Part shown: piece by piece, positions 17,236 through 29,556 of the stretch
How the letters are laid out: every line of letters starts with the position of its first letter
How positions within the stretch are numbered: position 1 is the first letter of the stretch
From: Candidatus Manganitrophaceae bacterium
GTDB taxonomy: Bacteria > Nitrospirota > Nitrospiria > SBBL01 > JAADHI01
Direction of reading: 5' to 3'
Length of the DNA stretch: 64,000 bases
Assembly: GCA_012960925.1 (NCBI GenBank)
Contig: DUAG01000002.1
Coordinates: 1-64,000 of the forward strand
The notes under the pieces: generated by a model
The model's database searches: none
Seen by the model: the letters and a program-made list of their open reading frames with translations, nothing else
Told to the model about the DNA's origin: nothing
Program-made: the position numbers and the translations under genes

Positions 17236-17334
17236 GAGGGGGATTTTACGGTGAACGGCGTTGGCTGTCAATGCCGGAGATTGCTCAGGGCATCATAGGC
17301 CTAAAGAGGGTATCAGTCCACGAGCAAGAGATGC

Positions 17335-17505
17335 TCAAAAAATCGCTTGTTTCAGAGCCGCCCCGCCAGTGGCCACGACGTTCACCGCTTCTTTGAGAAG
17401 ACCCTGAGGGATCTGAATCACCTCAAAATGATTCATGAGTGCGAGAACGATGACCAGTGAGAAGGCATAACCCAAGGTTCGAAGGATCAAGATATGGAAC
17501 TCCAC
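17335..17505 (-). CDS. Small hydrophobic protein, uncertain
   Basis: A possible 56-residue frame from a GTG, containing a membrane-like stretch (TLGYAFSLVIVLALMNHF) followed by a short amphipathic tail (LLKEAVNVVATGGAALKQ). It lies upstream of mtnA in the same direction. There is no clear ribosome site, and no family was recognised. It could be a chance frame. Confidence 0.3.
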   Translation of the reverse strand: MEFHILILRTLGYAFSLVIVLALMNHFEVIQIPQGLLKEAVNVVATGGAALKQAIF

Positions 17506-17556
17506 CTGATAAACACTGTAACAATATCACAAATGAAATCGATTTTAAACCAAATT

Positions 17557-17690
17557 TGTAACGATTCAGCATGCGACTATTTGGCTTCGCGAGACCCATT
17601 CCTTCAGGGTAAGGCCTGAGGATCGCAGAATCACAGTGTAGATGTTATACGCGAGGATTCGAGTACCACACCAACGCCGCCATGAAGGTT
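17557..17690 (+). repeat. Family-1 structured intergenic repeat, copy A (right end lost)
   Basis: Starts TGTAACGATTCAGCATGC and continues ACTATTTGGCTTCGCGAGAC as in the other copies. The central hairpin GTGTA/TATAC (5 bp, one G-T pair) is followed by the conserved GAGGATTCGAG and AACGCCGCCATG. The distal terminal repeat is missing, and the copy runs up to the era stop at 17700. Confidence 0.75.
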
Positions 17691-17699
17691 CACAACCCT

Positions 17700-18602
17700 T
17701 TAATATCCCATACGGGTCAGGAACGAATCGTCTCTCCGCCATCCTTTTTGCACCTTCACCCAGAGTTCAAGGTATATTTTTGCCCCCAGAAGATCCTCGA
17801 GTTCTTTGCGTGCGGCCTGCCCGATCGCTTTCAGCATCATTCCTTTTCGTCCAATAATAATACCCTTCTGCGATTCCCTTTCAACAAAAATGGTGGCGTA
17901 AATTAAGGAGAGATTCCGTTCTGTGTCTTCTTTAAAGTCCTCAATTTGAACGGCGATCGCATAGGGGATTTCTTCCCGCGTCATCTGGATGGCTTTTTCT
18001 CGGATAAATTCGGATGCCAGGAAACGGACTGGTTGGTCGGTCACGACATCTTCGGGGAAAAAAGGCTCACCGACCGGAAGCGCGGCCCGAGCCGTCTTCA
18101 GGAGTTGATCGACGTTTTCACCGGTGAGGGCGGAAAGAGGAATGATCCTGGAAAAGGTTTTCTCCGCACCGACTTGTTCAAGGAAGGGGATGAGGCTTGT
18201 TTTATTGATCAGATCAATCTTGTTGATAATCAGGATCTTGGGTGTCCTGACCTTTTTTAAATGCTCCAGTATGGGTATATCTTCTGCCTGGATCGCCCTC
18301 TTCTTCTGGAATTCTGGGGCTACTTCGACCAGCATCAGGATAAGGTCGACTTCAGAGAGAGAAGAATACGCTGTCTGGACCATCCGTTGATTCAGTTTTG
18401 TCCTGGGATGATGGATGCCGGGTGTGTCGAAAAAGACCATCTGGGCATCTGAAAGGTGCCGGATTCCAAGGATGCGATTTCGAGTGGTCTGGGGTTTATC
18501 CGTGACGATCGCAATCTTCTGCCCCAGGAGGCGGTTGAGGAGTGTCGATTTCCCGACATTCGGACGGCCAATAATCGCAATAAACCCGGATCGGAAGGAC
18601 AA
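17700..18602 (-). CDS. era: GTPase Era
   Basis: 300 residues. An essential GTPase that binds 16S rRNA in 30S subunit assembly. G1 GRPNVGKSTLLN, G3 DTPG, G4 NKID in the N-terminal half; the C-terminal KH domain has IIIGRKGMMLKAIG and ends with the usual ELWVKVQKGWRRD. The start is a TTG (18602) with AAGGA about 12 bases upstream. It is flanked by family-1 repeats on both sides: copy A after its stop and copy B before its start. Confidence 0.95.
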   Translation of the reverse strand: MSFRSGFIAIIGRPNVGKSTLLNRLLGQKIAIVTDKPQTTRNRILGIRHLSDAQMVFFDTPGIHHPRTKLNQRMVQTAYSSLSEVDLILMLVEVAPEFQKKRAIQAEDIPILEHLKKVRTPKILIINKIDLINKTSLIPFLEQVGAEKTFSRIIPLSALTGENVDQLLKTARAALPVGEPFFPEDVVTDQPVRFLASEFIREKAIQMTREEIPYAIAVQIEDFKEDTERNLSLIYATIFVERESQKGIIIGRKGMMLKAIGQAARKELEDLLGAKIYLELWVKVQKGWRRDDSFLTRMGY

Positions 18603-18632
18603 GATCAGTATTCCTTATCTCAGGATGTTAGG

Positions 18633-18775
18633 GATAACGATTCAGCATGCCACTATTTGGCTTCAGGGCAAGGTGCGAGGAGCGCAGAACCGCAACGTAT
18701 GTGTCCATACTTGAGGATTCGAGCACCACAGCAACGCCGCCATGGAGACAAAGTGGGATGTGCTGGATCGTTATC
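18633..18775 (+). repeat. Family-1 structured intergenic repeat, copy B (complete)
   Basis: 143 bp bounded by GATAACGATTCAGCA at 18633 and TGCTGGATCGTTATC ending at 18775: a 15-base terminal inverted repeat with one mismatch. A central hairpin GTATG/CATAC with loop TGTC is followed by GAGGATTCGAGCACCACAGC and AACGCCGCCATGG. It fills the gap between ftsB and era. Confidence 0.88.
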
Positions 18776-18776
18776 A

Positions 18777-19106
18777 TCAGGGTTTGCTTTCGGGGAAAAA
18801 CTCATAGATCAGCTCCCCCTCTTTGACGAGACCGAGGCGGTCTCGTGCGAGACGTTCAATATAAAGAGGGTCGTTCTTCAATCCCTCGATACGCTGAGAG
18901 AGTTGAATATTTTCTCTTTTCAGAGAACGAATATCTTCCTGGACGGCGGCGTGGTTCTTTCGCATATTTATCGCCTTAAAGAAGCCCATTCCGCCAAAAA
19001 AGAAAGAGAGGAAGAGATAGCCATTCATAAATAAGAGAACACCGAAAATGAGCCGCCGCTTTTGTTTTAGGCCTGCCTTGACTTTTTTTCGACTTTTGTT
19101 CTGCAT
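18777..19106 (-). CDS. ftsB: FtsB/DivIC-family cell-division protein
   Basis: 109 residues. A bitopic membrane protein of the divisome (FtsB-FtsL-FtsQ). A basic N-terminus is followed by one membrane segment (LIFGVLLFMNGYLFLSFFF) and a coiled coil (VQEDIRSLKRENIQLSQRIE). It has the family end DPLYIERLARDRLGLVKEGEL. Its position downstream of eno matches the common eno-ftsB arrangement, with one extra gene between them here. The symbol is given for the family; DivIC naming is equally possible. Confidence 0.85.
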   Translation of the reverse strand: MQNKSRKKVKAGLKQKRRLIFGVLLFMNGYLFLSFFFGGMGFFKAINMRKNHAAVQEDIRSLKRENIQLSQRIEGLKNDPLYIERLARDRLGLVKEGELIYEFFPESKP

Positions 19107-19137
19107 CTGTTATTCATCCAATCGTTGTTCTGAATCT

Positions 19138-22633
<3,496 letters not shown>

Positions 22634-22644
22634 CCTATTCCCTT

Positions 22645-22783
22645 GTGACTATCCAGCACACCCCTCTTTTTCTCCATGGCTGCGTTGCTGTGGTGCTCGA
22701 ATCCTCACGTAGAAAACTACGTTGCGGTTCTGTGCTCCTCGCGCCTTGCCCTGAAGAAAAATAGTGGCATGCTGAATAGTCAC
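22645..22783 (-). repeat. Family-1 structured intergenic repeat, copy C (complete)
   Basis: 139 bp, opposite orientation to copy B. The outermost bases GTGACTATCCAGCA and TGCTGAATAGTCAC pair as terminal inverted repeats with one mismatch; these bases differ from those of copy B but remain complementary. The central hairpin ACGTAG/CTACGT with an AAAA loop is perfect. It lies between gatB and the cyclotransferase-like gene. Confidence 0.88.
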
Positions 22784-22800
22784 ATTTCTGTTTATGGTTT

Positions 22801-23238
22801 TCAATCATGGGTCTTCAATGATTTCAAAAAGGAAATATATTCCTCAGGGAGTTGATGTTGTTCTGCTCCCAGGATCATTTTTCCGACATAGGCCTTTGAG
22901 GGGAGGAAGGGCCCCTGCCGAATGGCAACATAGGTCATTGCCGGCAGTTGCAACTCTCCGGTTTCTACCGTGATATCCTGCCGGACATAGGAATTTGGAT
23001 AGTTGGCAAATCGATCCATTTTTTTCAGGTCATCCAAGGTCACCTCGAAAAGGACCCCATAGACCGACATTTTCTGATCCGGGAGTATATCAGCGGTGGC
23101 GCTGTTCCAGGCGCGCGACCAGCGGGTGAAGACCATGGAATAGTTGTGAAGCCGTCCCGTTCCGATCAGCTTGCTTCCCGGACATCGGGTGGTCATTTGA
23201 TCCACATCCATGTTGGAACCGTAGGCAAAGTAGATCAT
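22801..23238 (-). CDS. Gamma-glutamylcyclotransferase-like (GGCT/AIG2 fold) protein
   Basis: 145 residues with the family start MIYFAYGSNMD (the YGSNM loop binding the gamma-glutamyl group), GTGRLHNYSMVF and VYGVLFEVTLDDLKKMDRF. In catalytic members the segment after DDL..LD carries the acid Glu before Gly-x-Pro; here it reads MDRFANYPNSY, so the Glu appears replaced by Ala. It may be a non-catalytic member or use another residue. It starts 3 bases after the gatA stop, so it is co-transcribed with the gat genes. The function of that link is unknown. Confidence 0.75.
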   Translation of the reverse strand: MIYFAYGSNMDVDQMTTRCPGSKLIGTGRLHNYSMVFTRWSRAWNSATADILPDQKMSVYGVLFEVTLDDLKKMDRFANYPNSYVRQDITVETGELQLPAMTYVAIRQGPFLPSKAYVGKMILGAEQHQLPEEYISFLKSLKTHD

Positions 23239-23241
23239 GTT

Positions 23242-24708
23242 TTATTCCCCAATCGTGGGCCTCCGTTTATGAAAATCATGTTGCTGTTCATAGGCATAGG
23301 CAATCTGAAGGATTTCTGCTTCACCAAAGGGCTTTCCAATGACCTGAAGGCCGATCGGCAGGCCTCCGGTGGTGAAGCCGCAGGGGAGAGAGATCGCGGG
23401 GATTCCTGCGAGATTGACCGAGATCGTAAAGATATCAGAGAGATACATCTGGAGTGGGTCTTCTGTCTTTTCCCCGAAACGAAACGCCGGGGTCGGCATG
23501 GTGGGTGTCAGTATTGCGTCAACCGTTTTGAAGGCTTCATCAAAATCGTTCTTGATTAAGGTGCGGACCTGTTGTGCTTTTTTATAGTAGGCATCGTAGT
23601 AACCGGAGGAAAGAGCATGCGTTCCGATCATGATCCGACGCTTTACCTCCGGCCCGAATCCTTCCCGGCGGCTTTTGGTGTAAAGCTCCAGGAGGTTTAC
23701 AGGGGCCTCGGAGCGATGTCCATATCGGACGCCGTCATATCGGGCCAGGTTGGAACTTGCCTCTGCCGTTGCAAGGATATAATAGGTGGCGATGGCGTAG
23801 CCGGTATGTGGCAGTGAGATCTCCTGGATTTTGGCGCCAAGACGCCGGTATTCATCGATGGCCTTCTCGATGGCAGATGCGACTTCGGAGTCGACGCCCT
23901 CAATAAAGTATTCTTTTGGGATGCCGAGACGTAATCCCTGGACCCCGCCATCCAGTCCTTCACGCATGTTCGGCATGGGGACGTCGGCCGAAGTGGAGTC
24001 CCGGGGGTCATATCCTCCAATCACCTGAAACAGGGTGGCCGCATCGGTGACATCATGTGTTAAAGGACCGATCTGATCCAAGGAAGAGGCAAAGGCAATG
24101 AGGCCATAGCGGGAAACGCGGCCATAGGTCGGTTTCAGCCCCACAACGCCGCAACAGGCGGCTGGTTGCCGGATGGACCCCCCCGTGTCTGATCCGAGGG
24201 CCAGGACCGTTTCATCCGCCGCAACAGCTGTTGCCGATCCGCCGCTGGAACCGCCGGGGATACATGAAAGATCCCATGGGTTCTTGGTCGCCTCGAAGGC
24301 GGAATTTTCTGTAGATGAACCCATGGCAAATTCGTCCAGATTTGTTTTTCCGAGGAAGACGGCACCCGCTTTCCTTAGTTTCGAAACGACGGTGGCGTCG
24401 TAAGGGGGGACAAAATTGGCCAATATTTTGGAAGAACAGGTTGTAAGAACGCCTTCCGTGCAGAGGTTGTCCTTGAGTGCGATGGGAATTCCGGTGAGCG
24501 GTCCAATGGGACCGCCATTTGCAAGTGCCTGATCCGCGAGGTCGGCTTGTGCCAGGGCTTGTTTTTTAGTAAGGGTGTTGTAAGCGTTCAGCCGACCTTC
24601 GAGTGAATCTATTCTATGGTAGAAGGACGTCACCAGTTCCCGGGATGAAACCGCTTTTTCTTGTAGAGCCTTATGGGTCTCGTGAGCTGTCTGTGAAATC
24701 GAGATCAA
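23242..24708 (-). CDS. gatA: Asp-tRNA(Asn)/Glu-tRNA(Gln) amidotransferase subunit A
   Basis: 488 residues. The amidase subunit, which releases ammonia from glutamine. Amidase signature with catalytic Lys in [14 protein letters not shown] and the cis-Ser/Ser pair in [35 protein letters not shown] follows, and [13 protein letters not shown] near the C-terminus is typical. It overlaps the panD stop by 4 bases. Confidence 0.97.
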   Translation of the reverse strand: MISISQTAHETHKALQEKAVSSRELVTSFYHRIDSLEGRLNAYNTLTKKQALAQADLADQALANGGPIGPLTGIPIALKDNLCTEGVLTTCSSKILANFVPPYDATVVSKLRKAGAVFLGKTNLDEFAMGSSTENSAFEATKNPWDLSCIPGGSSGGSATAVAADETVLALGSDTGGSIRQPAACCGVVGLKPTYGRVSRYGLIAFASSLDQIGPLTHDVTDAATLFQVIGGYDPRDSTSADVPMPNMREGLDGGVQGLRLGIPKEYFIEGVDSEVASAIEKAIDEYRRLGAKIQEISLPHTGYAIATYYILATAEASSNLARYDGVRYGHRSEAPVNLLELYTKSRREGFGPEVKRRIMIGTHALSSGYYDAYYKKAQQVRTLIKNDFDEAFKTVDAILTPTMPTPAFRFGEKTEDPLQMYLSDIFTISVNLAGIPAISLPCGFTTGGLPIGLQVIGKPFGEAEILQIAYAYEQQHDFHKRRPTIGE

Positions 24709-25070
24709 AAGCCGCTCCTCACCAGGGCGATGCGGTTTTCCGAATCCACTTTGACCACCAGGGGCAGGTGACCTTCGGCTTCCTCTTCCTCATAGTGGGC
24801 ATAGGTGAAGATAATGACCTGATCTCCCACGACTCCTTTCCGGGCGGTCGGACCATTCAGGCAGATTGTGCCTGAGCCCTTTTCGCCGGGAAGGATATAG
24901 GTCACAAAGCGTTCTCCGTTATTCAGGTTGGAGACCATGACCTGCTCGTAAGGAAACATTCCTGCCGCGTCGATCAACTCCTGATCGATTGTGATACTTC
25001 CTTCGTAGTGCAGTTCAGATTCTGTGATCGTTGCACGATGGATTTTTGACTTTAACATTTGTCTTAACAT
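24705..25070 (-). CDS. panD: Aspartate 1-decarboxylase (pyruvoyl enzyme precursor)
   Basis: 121 residues. Makes beta-alanine for pantothenate and CoA. The self-cleavage site HYEGSITID places Gly24-Ser25 exactly as in well-studied PanD; Ser25 becomes the pyruvoyl group. Also Thr and Tyr positions in [12 protein letters not shown] and [11 protein letters not shown]. The ATG at 25070 follows GAGGAAC. It sits between gatC and gatA, an unusual but compact arrangement, overlapping gatA by 4 bases. No other pantothenate gene is in the window. Confidence 0.95.
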   Translation of the reverse strand: MLRQMLKSKIHRATITESELHYEGSITIDQELIDAAGMFPYEQVMVSNLNNGERFVTYILPGEKGSGTICLNGPTARKGVVGDQVIIFTYAHYEEEEAEGHLPLVVKVDSENRIALVRSGF

Positions 25071-25111
25071 ATTGTTCCTCTAAATTGGTTCGTACTTGCT
25101 GTCTTATTCTC

Positions 25112-25399
25112 TTACTCCATGATATCCGGAACCTGGAAGAGCGACCCATCCCTTTGTGGCGCATTTTCCAGGACCTTTTCCGTCGGAAGAGAAGGTTGAA
25201 CCTTGTCTTCACGAAAGATGTTGGAAAGAGAAAGAACATGCGATGTCGGTTCTATCCGACTGGTATCCAGTTCGTTCAGCTTTTCAATATAGGAAAAAAT
25301 CCGGCTCAATTGCCCAGCGTACTGCTCCGTTTCCTCTGGTGTCAAGGCCAGTCTTGCCAGCTTGGCAACATAGGTGACTTCATCTTCTTTCATTTTCAT
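25112..25399 (-). CDS. gatC: Asp-tRNA(Asn)/Glu-tRNA(Gln) amidotransferase subunit C
   Basis: 95 residues. A small subunit needed for GatA-GatB assembly. Typical pattern: VTYVAKLARLALTPEETEQY, then FSYIEKLNELDTSRIEPTSH and a C-terminal PQRDGSLFQVPDIME that inserts between A and B. It begins 27 bases after pcrA on the same strand. Confidence 0.93.
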   Translation of the reverse strand: MKMKEDEVTYVAKLARLALTPEETEQYAGQLSRIFSYIEKLNELDTSRIEPTSHVLSLSNIFREDKVQPSLPTEKVLENAPQRDGSLFQVPDIME

Positions 25400-25426
25400 C
25401 TGATCGACCCCTTTTTTATACCTAAT

Positions 25427-27688
25427 CTAGACATATTTTTCCAGCTTGGCAAACTTTATTGCCAGTTTTTTCGTGCCGACTCCTAAAAAAGTGACCGTGA
25501 CCTTGGCCTCTTCTCCTTCCCCCTCACAGCGCTGGACTTTCCCGGTACCAAAGATACGATGGCGGACCTTCGTCCCGACCGGATATTCTCCCGCCTCGCT
25601 CTCTTGCAGATCGGTATAGACCGGGCCAGATGTGTCGGAAAAGTGCCGTTGTTTTTTTTGCGTTGTTTGTTGTACGGAACGGACGATCGTGACGGTCTCC
25701 TTTGGCAAATCTTGGATAAAGCGAGAAGGACTGTTCCAGTGTGTCTGGCCATAGAGGCGTCGGCTGATGGCGCTGATGAGGTAGAGTCTTTCCTTGGCAC
25801 GCGTCATCCCGACATAACAGAGCCGCCTTTCCTCTTCCATCTGGCTATGATCGGTCAGCGCGCGCGAATGCGGGAAAAGTCCTTCCTCCAGACCGGTCAG
25901 AAAGACCACTGGAAATTCGAGCCCTTTTGCCGAATGGAGGGTCATTAAAGTCACCCCGCCTTGCGTCGTATCTCGATCATCCCCGTTGGAAACCAGGGCG
26001 GCCTGATCTAGAAAGGCCTTTAATGCCGTCCGGCACCCTTGATCTTCACCGGTGTCCGTCGTGGCGGACTGCAAAGGGTTATCCTGATTAAAAGGATCTA
26101 CATTAAGGGGGTCATCCGGATCTGTATTAAATTGATCGGCGGCGGCGATGAACTCAAGAATATTCTCAATCCGGCCCTCTGCCTCGTTTCCAAACTCTCT
26201 TCTGAGATATTCGAGATACGAAATTTCTTCAACGAGCATCCGAAGCAGCTGGGCGAGAGATTCCGTCTCTGAGACGGCACGCAGGGTTCTGAGGATTCTT
26301 GTGAAATTTATCAATCCGGTTTTTGCCGAACGGGATATTCTGGCCTCTTCCGGGGATTCCGCTGCCTCAAGAAGGGAAATCCGCCTGGACTCAGCAAAGC
26401 GGCTTAGTCTTTCCAGGGAGACTGCTCCGACCCCTCGTTGAGGGAGATTAATTACGCGTCGAACACTCAACGCATCATCCGGTGAGACGATCAAACGGAG
26501 ATAAGCAATCAGATCTTTAATCTCTTTTCGTTCATAAAAACGGAGACCGCCATAGATAAAGTAGGGAATGCCTGCACGGCGAAAGGCCTCTTCAATGACC
26601 CGGGATTGCGCATTGGTACGGTAAAGGACACAGAAATGAGAGAGCGGCCGTTCTTCTCTTTCCTGTAATTCCTCGATGGTCTTTCGAATTGAGGCGGCTT
26701 CCTCTGCTTCGTCCTGCACTTGTTTCCAGAGAATCGGCTCGCCTTCACCATTTTCTGTCCAGAGTGACTTCTCCTTCCTCCGGCTGTTTTTTTTAATGAC
26801 GGCCGATGCGGCCGACAGGATGGTGCCCGTTGATCTGTAATTCTGATTGAGGATCACGACTTTGGCATCCGGAAAATCCCGTTCAAAGCTGAGGATGTTT
26901 TCGATGTCGGCCCCCCGGAAGGCATAAATGGACTGATCGTCATCGCCCACGACACAAAGGTTTCTCCGGGGCGTACTCAGAAGTTGAATCAAGCGATATT
27001 GGGATTGGTTGATATCCTGATATTCATCGACCATGATGTAATGAATGCGATCGCGATAGAGGCGTAATACCTCAGGGACCTCTTCGAAAAGACGGATCGT
27101 CAGGCCGATCAGATCATCGAAGTCAAGCCCTTGCAATAGGCGGAGGCGTTCCTGATAGAGTGGATAGACCTTTCTGATGGCCACATCCAGGCCATATTGA
27201 GCGGCTTCGGCTTCAAACTGATCAGGGGCGATCAACTGATGCTTCAAAGAGCTGATTCTGGCGGTGACCGACCGGGGCGGATAGAGGTCTTCATTAATGG
27301 TCAGGGAGGTCATGCATGATTTAATCAGGGCCAATTGATCCGCGGAATCGTAAACAACGAAGTCATTTTTATAGCCCAGATGGTGAATATACCGGCGCAG
27401 AATTCTCAGTCCGGCGGAGTGAAAGGTTGACACCAGGAGCCTTCGGCTCTTTTCAGCAGAGATGAGGTGTCCGATGCGTTCTCTCATTTCCTCTGCCGCT
27501 TTGTTGGTAAAGGTGACGGCCATGATTCGATAAGGGGGGATATGCAGGGACTCGATTAAATGAGCAATCCGATGAACAATCACACGCGTTTTCCCACTTC
27601 CGGCACCCGCCAGGATGAGGAGGGGACCTTCGGTCTGTTCTGCCGCTTCACGTTGTTGAGGGTTCAGTCCGTTTAGAAGTTCACTCAT
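25427..27688 (-). CDS. pcrA: ATP-dependent DNA helicase PcrA/UvrD
   Basis: 753 residues. Superfamily 1A 3'-5' helicase for repair and replication restart. Q-motif region LNPQQREAAEQTEGPLLILA, Walker A GAGSGKTRV, motif II DEYQDINQSQY, motif III GDDDQSIYAFRGAD, motif IV QNYRST, and motifs V/VI VTLMTLHSAKGLEFP and YVGMTRAKERLYL. The C-terminal Tudor-like region (VGTKVRHRIFGTGKVQRCEG) is that of PcrA. It lies 23 bases after glmS. UvrD or PcrA are both acceptable names. Confidence 0.95.
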   Translation of the reverse strand: MSELLNGLNPQQREAAEQTEGPLLILAGAGSGKTRVIVHRIAHLIESLHIPPYRIMAVTFTNKAAEEMRERIGHLISAEKSRRLLVSTFHSAGLRILRRYIHHLGYKNDFVVYDSADQLALIKSCMTSLTINEDLYPPRSVTARISSLKHQLIAPDQFEAEAAQYGLDVAIRKVYPLYQERLRLLQGLDFDDLIGLTIRLFEEVPEVLRLYRDRIHYIMVDEYQDINQSQYRLIQLLSTPRRNLCVVGDDDQSIYAFRGADIENILSFERDFPDAKVVILNQNYRSTGTILSAASAVIKKNSRRKEKSLWTENGEGEPILWKQVQDEAEEAASIRKTIEELQEREERPLSHFCVLYRTNAQSRVIEEAFRRAGIPYFIYGGLRFYERKEIKDLIAYLRLIVSPDDALSVRRVINLPQRGVGAVSLERLSRFAESRRISLLEAAESPEEARISRSAKTGLINFTRILRTLRAVSETESLAQLLRMLVEEISYLEYLRREFGNEAEGRIENILEFIAAADQFNTDPDDPLNVDPFNQDNPLQSATTDTGEDQGCRTALKAFLDQAALVSNGDDRDTTQGGVTLMTLHSAKGLEFPVVFLTGLEEGLFPHSRALTDHSQMEEERRLCYVGMTRAKERLYLISAISRRLYGQTHWNSPSRFIQDLPKETVTIVRSVQQTTQKKQRHFSDTSGPVYTDLQESEAGEYPVGTKVRHRIFGTGKVQRCEGEGEEAKVTVTFLGVGTKKLAIKFAKLEKYV

Positions 27689-27711
27689 GATATCAACCTT
27701 ATGCTCACCCT

Positions 27712-29541
27712 TTACTCTACAGTGACGCTTTTCGCCAGGTTTCGGGGCTGATCCACATCGCTGCCCCGGTGTACGGCAATATGGTAGGCCAGAAGTTGGA
27801 GCGGTACGGTGGACAGGATGGGGGAGAGACAGGGCAGCGTCTTCGGGAGAGGGATGACCTCATCTGCAATCTCTGCCAGGTCATGGTCTTCTTCTTCGAC
27901 CAGGGCGATGATGATCCCACCGCGCGCCTTCACCTCCATGATATTGGAGACGGTTTTTTCATAAACATGATCTTTCGGAGCCATGATGACGACCGGCATC
28001 TCCTCATCGATGAGGGCGATGGGACCATGTTTCATCTCTCCCGCCGGATATCCTTCGGCGTGAATATAGGAGACCTCCTTCAGTTTCAGTGCCCCCTCCA
28101 GCGCGACCGGATAAAGAATACTGCGACCGAGGAAGAGGAAGTCCCGATGGCGGAAATATCGGTTTGCGATCTCTTTGATTTTATTTTCCCGTTGCAGGAT
28201 GGATTCGATCTGCTTTGGAAGGAGGACCAGGTGGTGAATCAATCGTTTTCCTTCTTCCTCTGAGAGAACCCCTCTTCTTCTCCCGAGATTGATGGCGAGG
28301 AGGGTCAGGGCCGTGAGTTGTGTGGTAAAGGCCTTGGTCGACGCGACCGAGATCTCCGGTCCGGCGTGGGTGTAAAAGACAGAATCGGTCTCCCGGCTGA
28401 TGCTGCTTCCGACCACGTTACAGATCGAGAGGGTGGGCGCTTTTTTGTTCCGTGCCTCCTTCATTGCAGCCAAGGTGTCGGCCGTTTCGCCGGATTGCGA
28501 AATCCCGATCACCCAGTCGTCCGGAGAGAGATGCGGATCGCGATAGCGAAACTCTGAGGCAATATCAACTTCAACGGGGAGCTTGGCAATTCCCTCAAGG
28601 AGAAACTTGCCCACCAGAGCGGCGTGCCAGGAGGTTCCGCAGCCGACGAGAACCGCTCTGCGGCAATTCAGGCCTTTGCTGTGGTCCCAATCCGGATCGC
28701 CGAGAATGGTATTTCCGGATTCATGGTCTATCCGTCCCCGGATGGTATCCGTGATTGCGCGTGGTTGTTCATAGATCTCCTTCTGCATGAAGTGCCGGTA
28801 GCCCCCTTTTTCGGCCATGACCGGGTCCCAGGAAATCTGCTGAGAAGGTTTCACGATCTTTTTTCCCTTGAGATCATGAATCTCAATGCCCTCAGGACTC
28901 AGTATTGCGATCTCTCCATCCTCCATGAAAATGATCTCGCGGGTATGCGACAAAAAGGCCGGAATATCTGATGCGACAAAAGACTCTTTTTCTCCCGCGC
29001 CGAGAACGAGAGGGCAACCCGAACGGACCGCAATCAATCGGTCCGGTTCTTTTTCCGAGAGGAGACAGATGGCAAAACTGCCGCGAATTTTATCAATGGT
29101 ATGTTGCAAGGCTTCTTCGATCGGGAGGCCCTCCTGGCAGAGCTGGTTGATGAGACGTGTAATGACCTCTGTGTCTGTATCTGAGATAAAGGTATGCCCT
29201 TTTGCCTGGAGGTCTTTTTTGAGTGAGATATGATTTTCGATGATTCCATTATGAACGATGGACATGGTCCCGGCTGAATGCGGATGGGCATTTTCCTCCG
29301 TCGGTCTCCCATGAGTGGCCCAGCGCGTATGACCGATTCCAGTGGATCCCTTAGGCTCTTGAAGGGGGAGGATGGCTTCCAGAGATGACAATTTTCCCGC
29401 CGAACGCCTTACCTCCAACTTTCCGTCTGAAAAGTAGGCGATCCCGGCGGAATCATATCCTCTGTATTCGAGCCTTTTGAGGCCGTCCATCAAAATGGAG
29501 AGAACATTTCTGTTGCCGATATATCCAATGATACCGCACAT
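27712..29541 (-). CDS. glmS: Glutamine-fructose-6-phosphate aminotransferase (isomerising)
   Basis: 609 residues. Forms glucosamine-6-phosphate, the entry to peptidoglycan and LPS amino sugars. The N-terminal glutaminase begins MCGIIGYIGNRNV, so Cys2 is the nucleophile, with GIGHTRWATHG and IENH. Two SIS domains follow (GCGTSWHAALVGK, SQSGETADTLAAM, SVASTKAFTTQ; then LGRSILYPVALEGALKLKE) and the end is LAKSVTVE. No glmS ribozyme was recognised upstream, where glmU ends only 15 bases away. It is in an operon with glmU. Confidence 0.97.
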   Translation of the reverse strand: MCGIIGYIGNRNVLSILMDGLKRLEYRGYDSAGIAYFSDGKLEVRRSAGKLSSLEAILPLQEPKGSTGIGHTRWATHGRPTEENAHPHSAGTMSIVHNGIIENHISLKKDLQAKGHTFISDTDTEVITRLINQLCQEGLPIEEALQHTIDKIRGSFAICLLSEKEPDRLIAVRSGCPLVLGAGEKESFVASDIPAFLSHTREIIFMEDGEIAILSPEGIEIHDLKGKKIVKPSQQISWDPVMAEKGGYRHFMQKEIYEQPRAITDTIRGRIDHESGNTILGDPDWDHSKGLNCRRAVLVGCGTSWHAALVGKFLLEGIAKLPVEVDIASEFRYRDPHLSPDDWVIGISQSGETADTLAAMKEARNKKAPTLSICNVVGSSISRETDSVFYTHAGPEISVASTKAFTTQLTALTLLAINLGRRRGVLSEEEGKRLIHHLVLLPKQIESILQRENKIKEIANRYFRHRDFLFLGRSILYPVALEGALKLKEVSYIHAEGYPAGEMKHGPIALIDEEMPVVIMAPKDHVYEKTVSNIMEVKARGGIIIALVEEEDHDLAEIADEVIPLPKTLPCLSPILSTVPLQLLAYHIAVHRGSDVDQPRNLAKSVTVE

Positions 29542-29556
29542 AGATTCCTTCTCTCC

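Noticed and set aside
29542..29556. glmS ribozyme/riboswitch upstream of glmS
   Set aside because: Only 15 bases separate glmU and glmS, leaving no space for the ribozyme, and no matching core was seen.
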